The notes under the pieces were generated by a model. The model made no database searches. It was given only the letters and a program-made list of their open reading frames with translations, and had not been told where the DNA came from. A stretch of DNA of 49,704 bases from Ruegeria aquimaris (GTDB lineage Bacteria; Pseudomonadota; Alphaproteobacteria; Rhodobacterales; Rhodobacteraceae). Made by a program: the position numbers and the translations under genes. Below are positions 1 through 8,053 of this stretch, in pieces (position 1 is the stretch's first letter; the number at the start of each line of letters is the position of its first letter). The stretch lies in the NCBI RefSeq assembly GCF_025751555.1, contig NZ_JAOWLB010000027.1, forward strand, positions 1 through 49,704. The letters are read 5' to 3'.

Positions 1-2
1 TG

Positions 3-242
3 GTTGCCATCATGGATTGGTACAGTCGCATGGTTCTCTCTTGGCGTCTGTCGAACTGCATGGTCGAAAAAGGCGCGCGGCGTGACAATCGGATGATCGA
101 ACGACTGTGGTGGTCGTCGAAGTACGAATGTGTCTGTCTGAATGCCTGTGATACGGGTTCAGAAACGCGCGCCGGGATCGGTAAGTGGCTGAGCTACCAT
201 AACACCGAACGCCCTCACGCGACACACGGTTTGTTGGCCTAA
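3..242 (+). pseudogene. IS3-family transposase (OrfB) remnant, internally deleted
   Basis: The frame is open from the window edge and reads VAIMDWYSRMVLSWRLSN, typical of the first half of the IS3-family DDE integrase core. It then jumps directly to an MIERLWWSSKYE segment and ends with YHNTERPHATHG. In intact family members about 60 residues, including the second catalytic aspartate, lie between these two blocks. The glutamate of the triad is retained in MIERLW. I therefore read it as an internally deleted, inactive copy. The upstream part lies outside the window, so the loss of the N-terminus cannot be assessed. The assignment to IS3 is firm, the subgroup is not. Confidence 0.8.
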
Positions 243-351
243 GCCAGCAAAACACAGACAATGAGAATAGCAGCCTAACTGAACCCCTGATCCATCTCAA
301 CCCGGCTGCAAATTGGTCCAAAATCCAGGACCGCCTCTCGCTCAACTGGAT
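243..351. mobile_element. Probable right-hand end of the IS3 remnant
   Basis: Non-coding stretch after the transposase stop. IS3-type elements carry a short tail and a terminal inverted repeat after orfB, and the segment around 326-345 (GGTCCAAAATCCAGGACC) resembles such an end. The matching left end is outside the window, so the boundary cannot be fixed. Confidence 0.35.
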
Positions 352-387
352 CCCCCATCCGCACCGCTCTCGCATGGCGGATGGGGG
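352..387 (-). terminator. Strong hairpin downstream of gshA
   Basis: Perfect 11-bp inverted repeat: CCCCCATCCGC at 352-362 and GCGGATGGGGG at 377-387 with a 14-nt loop. It lies 6 bp after the gshA stop (minus strand) and between that gene and the IS remnant. There is no T-run on either side, so it may stabilise the mRNA 3' end or act as a U-less terminator. Confidence 0.5.
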
Positions 388-393
388 TAGCGC

Positions 394-1764
394 TCAGTAG
401 CTGTATTCGCGGTAGATGCGGGCCAGGTCGCCGTTCCAGTCGCCGTTGTAGTGGTCGAGCAGCTCGTCGGCGGGGGTCTTGCCGCTTTCAACGCTGTCCT
501 TCAGCGCGCTCAGGAAATGGGTTTCGTCCGGCACCATGCCGCCGGCACCGGGACGGGCGCGGGCCTTCAGCCCGGCTTCGGAGATCGCCAGCACCTCGCG
601 CGCCAGCGCGTGCATGTCGACATCGCCCGCTCGCGCTTGGAGCCCCTGGCGGCTGGCTTCCACCCGCAGGGTGTCGCGGGTCTCGACATCCCAGCCCTTG
701 ACCAGATCCCAGGCGGCGTCCAGCGCCGATTGGTCGTACATCAGCCCGACCCAAAAGGCGGGCAGCGCGCAGAGCCTGCGCCACGGGCCGCCATCGGCGC
801 CGCGCATCTCGATGAATTTCTTGATCCGCGCCTCGGGGAAGAGCGTGGTCAGGTGATCGGCCCAATCGCTGAGCGTCGGCGTCTCGCCCGGCAGCGCGGG
901 CAGCTCACCCTTGAGGAAATCGCGGAAGGATTGGCCCAGCGCGTTGATATACTTGCCGTCGCGATAGACGAAATACATCGGCACATCGAGCGCGTATTGC
1001 ACCCACGCCTCGAAGCCGAACCCGTCTTCGAACACGAAGGGCACCATGCCGGTGCGGTCGTTGTCGAGATGCCGCCAGACGCGGGCGCGCCAGCTTTTGT
1101 GGCCATTGGGCTTGCCTTCGAGGAAGGGGGAATTGGCAAAGAGCGCCGTGGCCACCGGTTGCAGCGCGATGGCGACGCGCAGTTTCTGCACCATGTCCGC
1201 CTCGGAGGCGAAATCGAGGTTCACCTGCACGGTGCAGGTGCGGCGCATCATGGTGGTGCCGGATGTGCCCACCTTTTGCATGTAGCCGTCCATCAGCTTG
1301 TAGCGGCCCTTGGGCATCAGCGGCATCTGGTCGTGGGTCCAGATCGGCGCGGCGCCGAGGCCGATGAAGCCGACGCCGATCTTGTCGGCGATATCCTTGA
1401 CGTCGCGCAGGTGGTCGTTCACCTCGTCGCAGGTCTGGTGGATGGTTTCCACCGGCGCGCCGCTGAGTTCCAGCTGGCCGCCCGGTTCCAGGCTGACATT
1501 GGCGCCGTCCTTGGTCAGGCCGATGAGCTTGCCGCCCTCTTCCAGCGGGGCCCAGCCGTGCTGGTCGCGCAGGCCCTGGAGCACGGCGAGAATCGAGCGC
1601 TCGCCCTCGTAGGGGAGCGGTTTCAGCGTGTCCTTGCAGTAGCCGAATTTCTCGTGCTCGGTGCCGATGCGCCAGTCGGACTTGGGCTTGCAGCCCGAGG
1701 CAAGGTATTCGGCCAGCTGTTCGTGGCGTTCGATCGGTCCGCCGCCGGACTGGGGAATGGACAT
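394..1764 (-). CDS. gshA: Glutamate-cysteine ligase, plant/alphaproteobacterial type
   Basis: Catalyses ATP-dependent joining of glutamate and cysteine, the first step of glutathione synthesis, in the cytoplasm. The 456-residue protein matches the GCS2 (plant-like) class in length and motifs: an early IGTEHEKFG block that binds substrate and metal, EPGGQLELSG near residue 95, and the MMRRTCTVQVNLDF core near residue 175. The ATG at 1764 has a GGAG about 9 bases upstream. It is transcribed away from the small membrane-protein gene behind it with a 154-bp gap, so probably from its own promoter. The end is followed by a strong hairpin. The family assignment is secure. Confidence 0.95.
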   Translation of the reverse strand: MSIPQSGGGPIERHEQLAEYLASGCKPKSDWRIGTEHEKFGYCKDTLKPLPYEGERSILAVLQGLRDQHGWAPLEEGGKLIGLTKDGANVSLEPGGQLELSGAPVETIHQTCDEVNDHLRDVKDIADKIGVGFIGLGAAPIWTHDQMPLMPKGRYKLMDGYMQKVGTSGTTMMRRTCTVQVNLDFASEADMVQKLRVAIALQPVATALFANSPFLEGKPNGHKSWRARVWRHLDNDRTGMVPFVFEDGFGFEAWVQYALDVPMYFVYRDGKYINALGQSFRDFLKGELPALPGETPTLSDWADHLTTLFPEARIKKFIEMRGADGGPWRRLCALPAFWVGLMYDQSALDAAWDLVKGWDVETRDTLRVEASRQGLQARAGDVDMHALAREVLAISEAGLKARARPGAGGMVPDETHFLSALKDSVESGKTPADELLDHYNGDWNGDLARIYREYSY

Positions 1765-1918
1765 GGCTGGGGCTCCGTCTTGGCTGTGCTGCGTCCGCCG
1801 AGAAGTGGCATATTTCGCGCGGGTGTCAATGCATGCGGCGCGAGAAGCTCACGCGGATGTGTTGGCCAGATGCATCTTGATGGCCGGGCGCACGCGGACG
1901 CGGGGACTGATTCGGCTG

Positions 1919-2446
1919 TCAGTGCAGCCATTGCGCGGGGGGCCGCGAGGGGGTGCGCTCCCAGATCACCACAGCATGGCGGGGGGTGCCGTTCAGCTCG
2001 GCCAGCATGCGTTCCGTGCGCAATCCGGGCAGGCTGGCGAAGACATCAAAGAGCGCCTCGGCCCCTTCGGCATTGACCGGGATCAACAGTGGCGGCTGGC
2101 CGGGGCGTTCCAGCACCCAATGGGCGGGTGTGAGAGCGGGGTCGAGGGTGAGCCGTTCGATATCGGCGGCGGCGACCGAGCCGCCGGTGAGCGGGCCCAT
2201 ATAGGTGATCTCGCCCTCGTCCAGCGTAACCACACCCGGCCCGCCGGACCCGGTACGGAAGCGGGCGCGCTGGAGGCCGATGAAGGTCAGTGCCGTACCG
2301 GCCAGCAGGGTCGGCCAGCCGACCCAGCCCAAGAGCCCGCCCGGGCCGGTGATCCAGCTAAGCCCCACCAGCGCGATGGCGACCCCCGCCAGCACCTCGC
2401 GCCAGCGCCATAGAGCGTCGCGCGCTTCGGGGCGGATGAAGCTCAT
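1919..2446 (-). CDS. Conserved hypothetical membrane protein
   Basis: A 175-residue protein starting MSFIRPEAR. Its start codon overlaps the rsmE stop by 4 bp (ATGA), so translation is probably coupled and the two form an operon. The N-terminal third has two hydrophobic helices (about residues 16-36 and 40-58) separated by a glycine-rich turn; the remainder is a soluble, probably cytoplasmic, beta-rich domain ending in PAQWLH. I recognise the arrangement from Rhodobacteraceae, where it is annotated as hypothetical, and cannot give a function. A longer frame extends upstream inside rsmE, but the overlapping ATG is the better start. Confidence 0.8.
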   Translation of the reverse strand: MSFIRPEARDALWRWREVLAGVAIALVGLSWITGPGGLLGWVGWPTLLAGTALTFIGLQRARFRTGSGGPGVVTLDEGEITYMGPLTGGSVAAADIERLTLDPALTPAHWVLERPGQPPLLIPVNAEGAEALFDVFASLPGLRTERMLAELNGTPRHAVVIWERTPSRPPAQWLH

Positions 2447-3168
2447 CCCCAGTCCCCCAACGCCTGCTGCCAGAGGGTCATGGAGGCCACGGCGGCGGTG
2501 TCTGCGCGCAGGATGCGGGGGCCAAGGCTGACGACATGGGATTGCTCCATCGCGTGCAGGCGCTTGCGTTCGGCCTCGGAAAAGCCGCCCTCGGGGCCGA
2601 TCAGGATGGCCCAGGGCTTGTTCCGCCCTTCCGAGGCGAGGCGCAGGGCGGACCCGGCCTCGGCCTCGTCGCAGAACATCAACTGCCGGTCTGCGGGCCA
2701 ATGATCCAGCAGGCGCGAGAGTTTTTGCAGATCCGCCACCTCAGGCACGAAGGTGCCGCCGCATTGTTCGGCGGCCTCGATGGCGTGGGCCTGGAGCCGG
2801 TCCTGACGGATGCGCTCGGAATTGGTGAAATCGGTCTGCACCGGCAGGATGCGGGCGGCGCCCATCTCGGCCGCTTTCTCGACGATGAAATCGGTGCGCG
2901 CCTTCTTGATCGGGGCGAACAGCAGCCACAGGTCGGGGGGCAATTGCAGGGGTCTGGTCTGCGCCTCACAGACCAGTGTGCCGCCGCGCTTGCCGGCCTC
3001 GGTCACATGGGCCAGCCATTCGCCGTCGCGCCCATTGAACAGCGCAACGGGGGCGCCCGCGTCAAGCCGCATCACCCCGAAGAGGTAATGCGCGTGGTCG
3101 CGCGACAGCGGAACCGGTTGCCCCGGGGCAAGCGGGTGCTCTACATACAGCCTGATCTTTGCACTCAT
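2443..3168 (-). CDS. rsmE: 16S rRNA (uracil-1498-N3)-methyltransferase
   Basis: Methylates N3 of U1498 of 16S rRNA in the assembled 30S subunit using S-adenosylmethionine. The 241-residue protein has the family order: a PUA-like N-terminal RNA-binding domain (to about residue 75), then a SPOUT/trefoil-knot methyltransferase domain. Knot motifs are visible: the KKARTDFIVEKAAEMG block, LIGPEGGFSEAE, and the C-terminal LGPRILRADTA that closes the SAM pocket. Its start lies only 12 bp from the divergent ubiA start, so any promoter must sit inside one of the two coding regions or the transcript must be nearly leaderless. Co-transcribed with the following membrane-protein gene. Confidence 0.95.
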   Translation of the reverse strand: MSAKIRLYVEHPLAPGQPVPLSRDHAHYLFGVMRLDAGAPVALFNGRDGEWLAHVTEAGKRGGTLVCEAQTRPLQLPPDLWLLFAPIKKARTDFIVEKAAEMGAARILPVQTDFTNSERIRQDRLQAHAIEAAEQCGGTFVPEVADLQKLSRLLDHWPADRQLMFCDEAEAGSALRLASEGRNKPWAILIGPEGGFSEAERKRLHAMEQSHVVSLGPRILRADTAAVASMTLWQQALGDWG

Positions 3169-3180
3169 GAAAGACTACAT

Positions 3181-4143
3181 ATGCAAGGCCAAGCCCCAAC
3201 ACCAGATGGTCAGGTTGCTGATGCGGTGACCGGCAACTGGGTCGATATCCATGCCCCGGCCTGGTCGCGGCCCTATCTGCGGCTGAGCCGGGCCGACCGG
3301 CCGATTGGCACCTGGCTGTTGCTGCTGCCCTGCTGGTGGGGGCTGATGCTTGCAATGCTTGACGGGCAGGACGCGCGCTGGGGCGATCTGTGGATCGCGG
3401 CGGGCTGTGGCATCGGCGCCTTCCTGATGCGGGGCGCGGGCTGCACCTGGAACGATATCACTGACCGCGATTTCGACGGGCAGGTCGAGCGTACACGCTC
3501 GCGCCCGATCCCCTCGGGGCAGGTGAGCGTCCGGATGGCGGTGGTCTGGATGGTAGCGCAGGCGCTGCTGGCGCTGATGATCCTGCTGACCTTCAACCGG
3601 GCGGCCATTGCACTGGGTGTGCTGTCGTTGCTGCCGGTGGCGGTCTATCCCTATGCCAAGCGGTTCACCTGGTGGCCGCAGGTGTTTCTGGGGCTGGCGT
3701 TCAACTGGGGCGCGCTGTTGGCCTGGACGGCGCATGCGGGCTCAGTGGGCTGGGGCGCGGTGTTTCTTTATGCGGCGGGCATCTGCTGGACGCTGTTCTA
3801 TGACACGATCTATGCCCATCAGGATACCGAGGACGACGCGCTGATCGGGGTGAAATCCACCGCCCGGCTGTTTGGCGACCAGACCCCGCGCTGGATGATG
3901 TATTTCCTGGCGGGAACCGTCAGCCTGATGGGGGTCGCGGTGATCGAGGCGGCGCTGCCCGATGCCTCGATCCTGGCGCTGGTGCTGGCGCTGGCGGGGC
4001 CCTGGGCGATGGGCTGGCACATGGCCTGGCAGTTGCGCGGGCTGGACCTGAACGACAATGGCAAGCTGTTGCAGCTGTTCCGGGTGAACCGCGACACCGG
4101 CCTGATTCCGCTCATCTTCTTTGGGGCCGCCCTGTTCGCGTGA
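3181..4143 (+). CDS. ubiA: 4-hydroxybenzoate polyprenyltransferase
   Basis: Attaches the polyprenyl tail to 4-hydroxybenzoate, an inner-membrane step of ubiquinone synthesis. The 320-residue protein has multiple hydrophobic helices and both Asp-rich prenyl-diphosphate/Mg2+ motifs: NDITDRDFD at about residues 91-99 and DTIYAHQDTEDD near 215-226. The conserved SRADRPIGTWLLLLPCWW block follows a short variable N-terminus. The ATG at 3181 was chosen because the frame continues upstream through rsmE in the opposite sense and family N-termini begin with a PDGQVADA-like segment. There is no good Shine-Dalgarno sequence, only GAAAG a few bases upstream. Confidence 0.93.
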   Translation: MQGQAPTPDGQVADAVTGNWVDIHAPAWSRPYLRLSRADRPIGTWLLLLPCWWGLMLAMLDGQDARWGDLWIAAGCGIGAFLMRGAGCTWNDITDRDFDGQVERTRSRPIPSGQVSVRMAVVWMVAQALLALMILLTFNRAAIALGVLSLLPVAVYPYAKRFTWWPQVFLGLAFNWGALLAWTAHAGSVGWGAVFLYAAGICWTLFYDTIYAHQDTEDDALIGVKSTARLFGDQTPRWMMYFLAGTVSLMGVAVIEAALPDASILALVLALAGPWAMGWHMAWQLRGLDLNDNGKLLQLFRVNRDTGLIPLIFFGAALFA

Positions 4144-4205
4144 TTGCGCCCGGGTGCGGTGACCGTTAAGAAACCTGTCAAAGACCGGAGAGACACGACC
4201 TGCTC

Positions 4206-6137
4206 ATGCGACTTCCCCTGACCCTTGTGGTCGCGCTGACCTTTGTTCTGGCTGCGGCCCTGTGCGGTGTTGCCGCCAGTTTCGCGGTGACCGCTGTCGA
4301 GGAGAACTCGGAAATTGCCGTGCGCCGGGCGCTGGACCTGAACGGGCATGACTGGGCCGAGGTCGAGGCGAACGGATTGCAGGTGCAACTGACCGGCATG
4401 GCCCCGGACGAGGCGACACGGTTCAACGCGCTGTCGGTGGTGGGCGCCGAGGTGGATGCCTCGCGCGTCATCGACCGGATGCAGATCCGGCCCTCGGCCG
4501 GGATGGCGCCGCCGCGCTTTTCGATCGAGATCCTGCGCAATGACAGCGGTATTTCGGTGATCGGGCTGGTGCCCGCCCGGATGGACCGGGCGGCGCTGAT
4601 CGCCTCGCTGGGTCGGCTGGCCGAGAATGAAAGCGTGACCGACCTTTTGGAGACTGCGAGCTATCCGGTGCCCGAGGGCTGGAACGACGCGCTGGGATTT
4701 GCGGTGAAGGCGCTGGACATGCTGCCCCGGTCGAAGATTTCCGTCAGCGCCGGGCGGGTGACGGTCAAGGCAATCTCGGACAGCGGCGCCGACAAGAAGC
4801 GGCTGGAAGAGGCGTTGAACCGGGCGGCGCCGCCCTCGGTGCGGATCGGGCTGGATATTGCCGCGCCGCGCCCGGTGCTCACGCCCTTTACCCTGCGCTT
4901 CCTGATCGACGAGGAGGGCGCGCGGTTTGACGCCTGCGCGGCCGAAACCGCCACCTCGCGCGCGCGCATCCTGGCGGCGGCAAAATCGGCGGGTGTCAAG
5001 GGCACACCCGGCTGTACGATCGGCATGGGCGTGCCCTCGCCCCGCTGGGCGCGGGCGGCGGAACTGAGCATCGGCGCGGTGGCCGCGCTGGGTGCAGGAT
5101 CGGTGACCATAGCGGATGCCGACATCACCCTGGTCGCCGCCGAAGGTACCGATCAGGCGCTGTTCGACCGGGTGGTCGGCGAGTTGCAGACCGCGCTGCC
5201 GGATGTCTTTGCGCTGCATGCGGTGCTGCCGGTACCGGAGAAGACCTCGACCGTGGGACCGCCGGAATTCACCGCGACGCTGAGCCCCGAGGGGCAGGTG
5301 CAGCTGCGCGGGCGGCTGGGCAGCGAGGACATGCGGTTCATGGTGGACAGCTATGCCAAGGCGGCCTTTGGCTCGGACGCGGTCTATACCGCGACCCGGA
5401 TCGTACCTGAATTGCCAGGGGATTGGTCGTTGCGGGTGATGGCCGGGATCGAGGCGCTGGCGACGCTGAAGAACGGCGCGCTGGTGGTGCAGCCCGACAA
5501 CCTGATCCTGCGCGGGGTCAGCAATGACGCAGAAGCGGGCGCCGGCATCGCGCGGCTGCTCTCCGAGAAGCTGGGCGAATCGCAGAGTTACGAGCTGGAC
5601 ATCGCCTATGAAGAGCCGCCGGTGACCGAGGAGGCCGGGCCCGACCCAGACCTTTGCGAGGCGCAGCTGGTGGAGATCCAGAAAGCCGGGAAGATCAATT
5701 TTGAACCCGGTTCGGCCACCATCGCGGGCAGCTCGGCGGATACCATCGAGCAGATCGCAGAGCTGTTGCAGGCCTGCGGACCGATCCGGCTGGAAATCCA
5801 AGGCCATACCGACAGCCAGGGCCGTGAGGAAATGAACAAGCAGCTGAGCCAGGCGCGGGCGCAATCGGTGTTGAACGAACTCAGGGCGCGGCGGGTGCTG
5901 ACCTCGACCTATTCGGCAGTGGGCTATGGCGAGAGCCAGCCGATTGCCGACAACGAGACCGAGGAAGGCCGCGAGGCGAACCGTCGGATCGAGTTCCGCC
6001 TGATCCGGCCCGAGTTGCTGAACGAGGAAGCCACCGCATTGGAAGAGATCGAGGCGACGGAAGACGGCGCGGCCGCCCCCACGGATGCGGATGCGGGGAC
6101 GACCGGGGCTGACGGAGCATCCGGGGAGGATGAGTAA
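4206..6137 (+). CDS. OmpA-domain envelope protein, 643 residues
   Basis: A large envelope protein with one N-terminal hydrophobic helix (residues 4-27; signal peptide or inner-membrane anchor, no lipobox). Several repeated alpha/beta segments fill residues 35-480 and resemble BON-like folds. An OmpA/MotB-type peptidoglycan-binding domain spans about residues 495-605, with NFEPGSATI, GHTDSQG, a LSQARAQSV helix and the closing ANRRIEFRL. The tail is acidic and low-complexity. The next gene starts on the base after its stop codon, so the two are one translational unit. A role in anchoring the envelope to peptidoglycan is inferred from the C-terminal domain; the family has no assigned function that I know of. 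Confidence 0.85.
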   Translation: MRLPLTLVVALTFVLAAALCGVAASFAVTAVEENSEIAVRRALDLNGHDWAEVEANGLQVQLTGMAPDEATRFNALSVVGAEVDASRVIDRMQIRPSAGMAPPRFSIEILRNDSGISVIGLVPARMDRAALIASLGRLAENESVTDLLETASYPVPEGWNDALGFAVKALDMLPRSKISVSAGRVTVKAISDSGADKKRLEEALNRAAPPSVRIGLDIAAPRPVLTPFTLRFLIDEEGARFDACAAETATSRARILAAAKSAGVKGTPGCTIGMGVPSPRWARAAELSIGAVAALGAGSVTIADADITLVAAEGTDQALFDRVVGELQTALPDVFALHAVLPVPEKTSTVGPPEFTATLSPEGQVQLRGRLGSEDMRFMVDSYAKAAFGSDAVYTATRIVPELPGDWSLRVMAGIEALATLKNGALVVQPDNLILRGVSNDAEAGAGIARLLSEKLGESQSYELDIAYEEPPVTEEAGPDPDLCEAQLVEIQKAGKINFEPGSATIAGSSADTIEQIAELLQACGPIRLEIQGHTDSQGREEMNKQLSQARAQSVLNELRARRVLTSTYSAVGYGESQPIADNETEEGREANRRIEFRLIRPELLNEEATALEEIEATEDGAAAPTDADAGTTGADGASGEDE

Positions 6138-6452
6138 GTGAACAGAACCGAGTTTATCATCACCACCGCGATCATCCTGTTCGTCGCCTTTTCCATGGGC
6201 TGGTTCGCCAATTGGCTGGTGCACCGGTTCACCCGCGTGCGCCAAAGCGACGTGGCCGACCTGGACCGGATGAGCCAGGAGCTGCACGAGGCGGAGGAAA
6301 CCCGCGATCAGGCGATCACCTATCTTCAGCAGCGCGAGGCGGAGCTGTCCAATCAGCTGGCCCAGACCGAAGCGGAACTGGCCGCCGCCATGGACGGTCT
6401 GCGTGCGGCGCGGCAAGACGCCGAAGAGTTGCGGCAACATCTGAACGGATAG
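6138..6452 (+). CDS. Small membrane-anchored coiled-coil protein
   Basis: A 104-residue protein with GTG start directly after the TAA of the OmpA-domain gene, so translation is almost certainly coupled. Residues 7-28 form one transmembrane helix (TTAIILFVAFSMGWFANWLV). Residues 38-102 are highly charged, with Glu, Gln and Ala in heptad-like spacing, which predicts a long coiled coil in the cytoplasm or periplasm. No catalytic motif. Probably works with the upstream envelope protein, but the function is not known to me. A GC-rich hairpin follows its stop. Confidence 0.8.
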   Translation: MNRTEFIITTAIILFVAFSMGWFANWLVHRFTRVRQSDVADLDRMSQELHEAEETRDQAITYLQQREAELSNQLAQTEAELAAAMDGLRAARQDAEELRQHLNG

Positions 6453-6476
6453 CCCCGGCGGCGGCGCCACCGGGGC
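6452..6476. terminator. GC-rich hairpin between convergent genes
   Basis: GCCCCGG at 6452-6458 pairs with CCGGGGC at 6470-6476 around an 11-nt loop. It starts in the stop codon of the coiled-coil gene and lies 16 bp from the stop of the convergent oxidoreductase gene. No T-run; plausible two-way stop or 3'-end stabiliser. Confidence 0.5.
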
Positions 6477-6492
6477 CTCCGGGGCGTCTGTC

Positions 6493-7506
6493 TCAGAACC
6501 CTTTCAGAACGATCTTACCCCTGGCCTTGCCGCTTTCCAGCAGGGAATGCGCCTTTGTGAGGTTGGCGGCGTTGATCCGGCCCAGAGTCTCGGTGACCGT
6601 CGAGCGGATGCGGTCGCTGTCCACCAGCGCCGCCACCTGATCCAGGATTTCGCCCTGACGAGCGATATCGGCGGTGCCGAACAGCGCCCGGGTGAACATG
6701 AACTCCCAATGGATCGAGACACTCTTGCGCTTGAACGGGGCGATGTCGAAGGTTTCAGGATCGTCGATCAGGCCAAAGCGACCCTGCGGCGCGATCAGTT
6801 CGGCGGCCTGCGATAGGTAGGATCCTGTGGCATTAGTCGAGAACACGAAGCCCGGCGCGCCGATGCCCAGCGCCGTGATCTGCTCCGGCAGAGGTCGGCT
6901 GTGGTCGATCACGTGATGCGCGCCAAGCCCCGCCACCCAGTCGCGGGTTTCGGCGCGCGACGCGGTGGCGATCACGGTCAGGTCGGTGAGCGCCCGCAGG
7001 AGCTGGATCGCTATAGAGCCGACCCCGCCCGCGCCGCCGATGATCAGCACGGCAGGCGCCGCGCCCGGCACCGGATCGGTGACGCGCAGGCGGTCGAACA
7101 GCATCTCGTGCGCGGTGAGCGTGGTCAGCGGCAGGGCGGCGGCGGCCGCGTCGGAAACGCTGGCGGGCGCATGCCCGGCGATACGGTCATCGACCAGGTG
7201 GTATTCGGCATTGGTGCCGGGCCGGTCGATGGCGCCCGCGTACCAGACCCGGTCACCGGTTTTGAAACGGCTGGCGTGGGTGCCGGTGGCGACGACCTCG
7301 GCCACGGCATCCCAGCCCAGAATGCCCGGGGTCTGCCCGGCGGGGGCGACATTCTGGCGGATCTTGTAGTCGACGGGATTGACCGACACCGCAAGGACCC
7401 GGACCAGCAGGTCATGGCCGGTCACGGTCGGGGTGTCGGTTTCAAAGTCGATCAGTGCACAGGCGCGGTCGATCGGCCCGGCGGCAGTGTATCCAACGGC
7501 TTTCAT
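6493..7506 (-). CDS. Zinc-type alcohol dehydrogenase-like / quinone oxidoreductase (MDR family)
   Basis: NAD(P)H-dependent oxidoreductase of the medium-chain dehydrogenase superfamily, 337 residues. The N-terminal GroES-like domain carries DYKIRQ and GWDAVAEVV. The Rossmann domain follows from about residue 150 with IIGGAGGVGSIAIQLL. The Cys/His ligands of the structural and catalytic zinc are absent, which points to the zeta-crystallin/quinone reductase branch. The gene is divergent from an HxlR regulator across 95 bp, an arrangement common for quinone- or electrophile-induced reductases. Its GGAG ribosome-binding site lies in one arm of a perfect inverted repeat (7513-7532). The exact substrate cannot be read from sequence. 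Confidence 0.88.
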   Translation of the reverse strand: MKAVGYTAAGPIDRACALIDFETDTPTVTGHDLLVRVLAVSVNPVDYKIRQNVAPAGQTPGILGWDAVAEVVATGTHASRFKTGDRVWYAGAIDRPGTNAEYHLVDDRIAGHAPASVSDAAAAALPLTTLTAHEMLFDRLRVTDPVPGAAPAVLIIGGAGGVGSIAIQLLRALTDLTVIATASRAETRDWVAGLGAHHVIDHSRPLPEQITALGIGAPGFVFSTNATGSYLSQAAELIAPQGRFGLIDDPETFDIAPFKRKSVSIHWEFMFTRALFGTADIARQGEILDQVAALVDSDRIRSTVTETLGRINAANLTKAHSLLESGKARGKIVLKGF

Positions 7507-7512
7507 GGCAGT

Positions 7513-7532
7513 CTCCTGATTGTGGTCAGGAG
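7513..7532 (-). promoter_or_regulatory. Inverted repeat covering the ribosome-binding site of the oxidoreductase gene
   Basis: CTCCTGA at 7513-7519 and TCAGGAG at 7526-7532 form a perfect 7-bp stem with a 6-nt loop. On the minus-strand mRNA the second arm is the AGGAG that precedes the start codon by 7-8 bases, so a folded leader would hide it. The same dyad could instead be a protein-binding site. Confidence 0.5.
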
Positions 7533-7601
7533 GCAGATAGACTAAGCTTCATTGTCTGTCATACGAACAAGATAAGCCTATAGTGTCAAAAAGGATACCA
7601 T

Positions 7602-7985
7602 GTGGGAAAGCTCAAGCATCACAGGTTCGATTGCTCTCCGGGTTGTCCGGTCGAGGCAACGGTGAGCCTGATCGGCGGCAAGTGGAAAAGCGTGTTGCTC
7701 TGGCATCTGTTCAGCGACGGCACCTTGCGCTTCAGCGAGCTTCGCCGCCGGGTGCCAAACGTCACCCAACGCACCATGACCAACCAGTTGCGCGAGCTGG
7801 AGGAAGACGGGCTGGTGCATCGCGAAGTCTATCCACAGGTGCCGCCAAAGGTGGAGTACAGCCTGACCGATCTGGGCCGGGGGCTGGGACCGGTGTTGGT
7901 CGCGCTCAAGACCTGGGGCGAGATCAATCTGGACCTGTTCGGCAAGCCGGTGGTACGGAATGCCACCGCCCCGGCAGCGGAGTAG
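7602..7985 (+). CDS. HxlR-family transcriptional regulator (putative redox/quinone sensor)
   Basis: A 127-residue winged-helix DNA-binding protein. The start is GTG at 7602, supported by AAGGA 7 bases upstream; the ATG two bases earlier is in another frame. The family signature GGKWKSVLLWHLF and the RTMTNQLRELEEDGLV recognition helix are clear. Cys15, just before PVEAT, aligns with the N-terminal cysteine that YodB-type members use to sense quinones and electrophiles. Together with the divergent quinone reductase-like gene, this suggests a thiol-based repressor controlling that neighbour. The sensing role is inferred from family knowledge. Confidence 0.88.
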   Translation: MGKLKHHRFDCSPGCPVEATVSLIGGKWKSVLLWHLFSDGTLRFSELRRRVPNVTQRTMTNQLRELEEDGLVHREVYPQVPPKVEYSLTDLGRGLGPVLVALKTWGEINLDLFGKPVVRNATAPAAE

Positions 7986-8017
7986 CCAAGCCCGCAAATG
8001 AAAAGGCCACGGCTTGG
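7986..8017. terminator. Weak hairpin between convergent genes
   Basis: CCAAGCC at 7986-7992 pairs with GGCTTGG at 8011-8017, with an 18-nt loop. It sits directly after the HxlR stop and before the end of the convergent carboxypeptidase gene. No T-run, so function is uncertain. Confidence 0.35.
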
Positions 8018-8053
8018 GTCCGCGGCCAATTCACGAGGTAACCGGTCTTGGGC

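Noticed and set aside
451-2076. 541-residue open frame on the plus strand opposite gshA
   Set aside because: Composition is that of an antisense shadow in GC-rich DNA (His/Gly/Ala/Arg-rich, no domain), and gshA on the other strand is unambiguous.
3819-6470. 883-residue minus-strand open frame across ubiA and the OmpA-domain gene
   Set aside because: Spans two well-supported genes on the other strand and shows no recognisable domain.
7600-7602. ATG as start of the first HxlR gene
   Set aside because: It is in a different frame that soon stops; the GTG at 7602 has a well-placed AAGGA.
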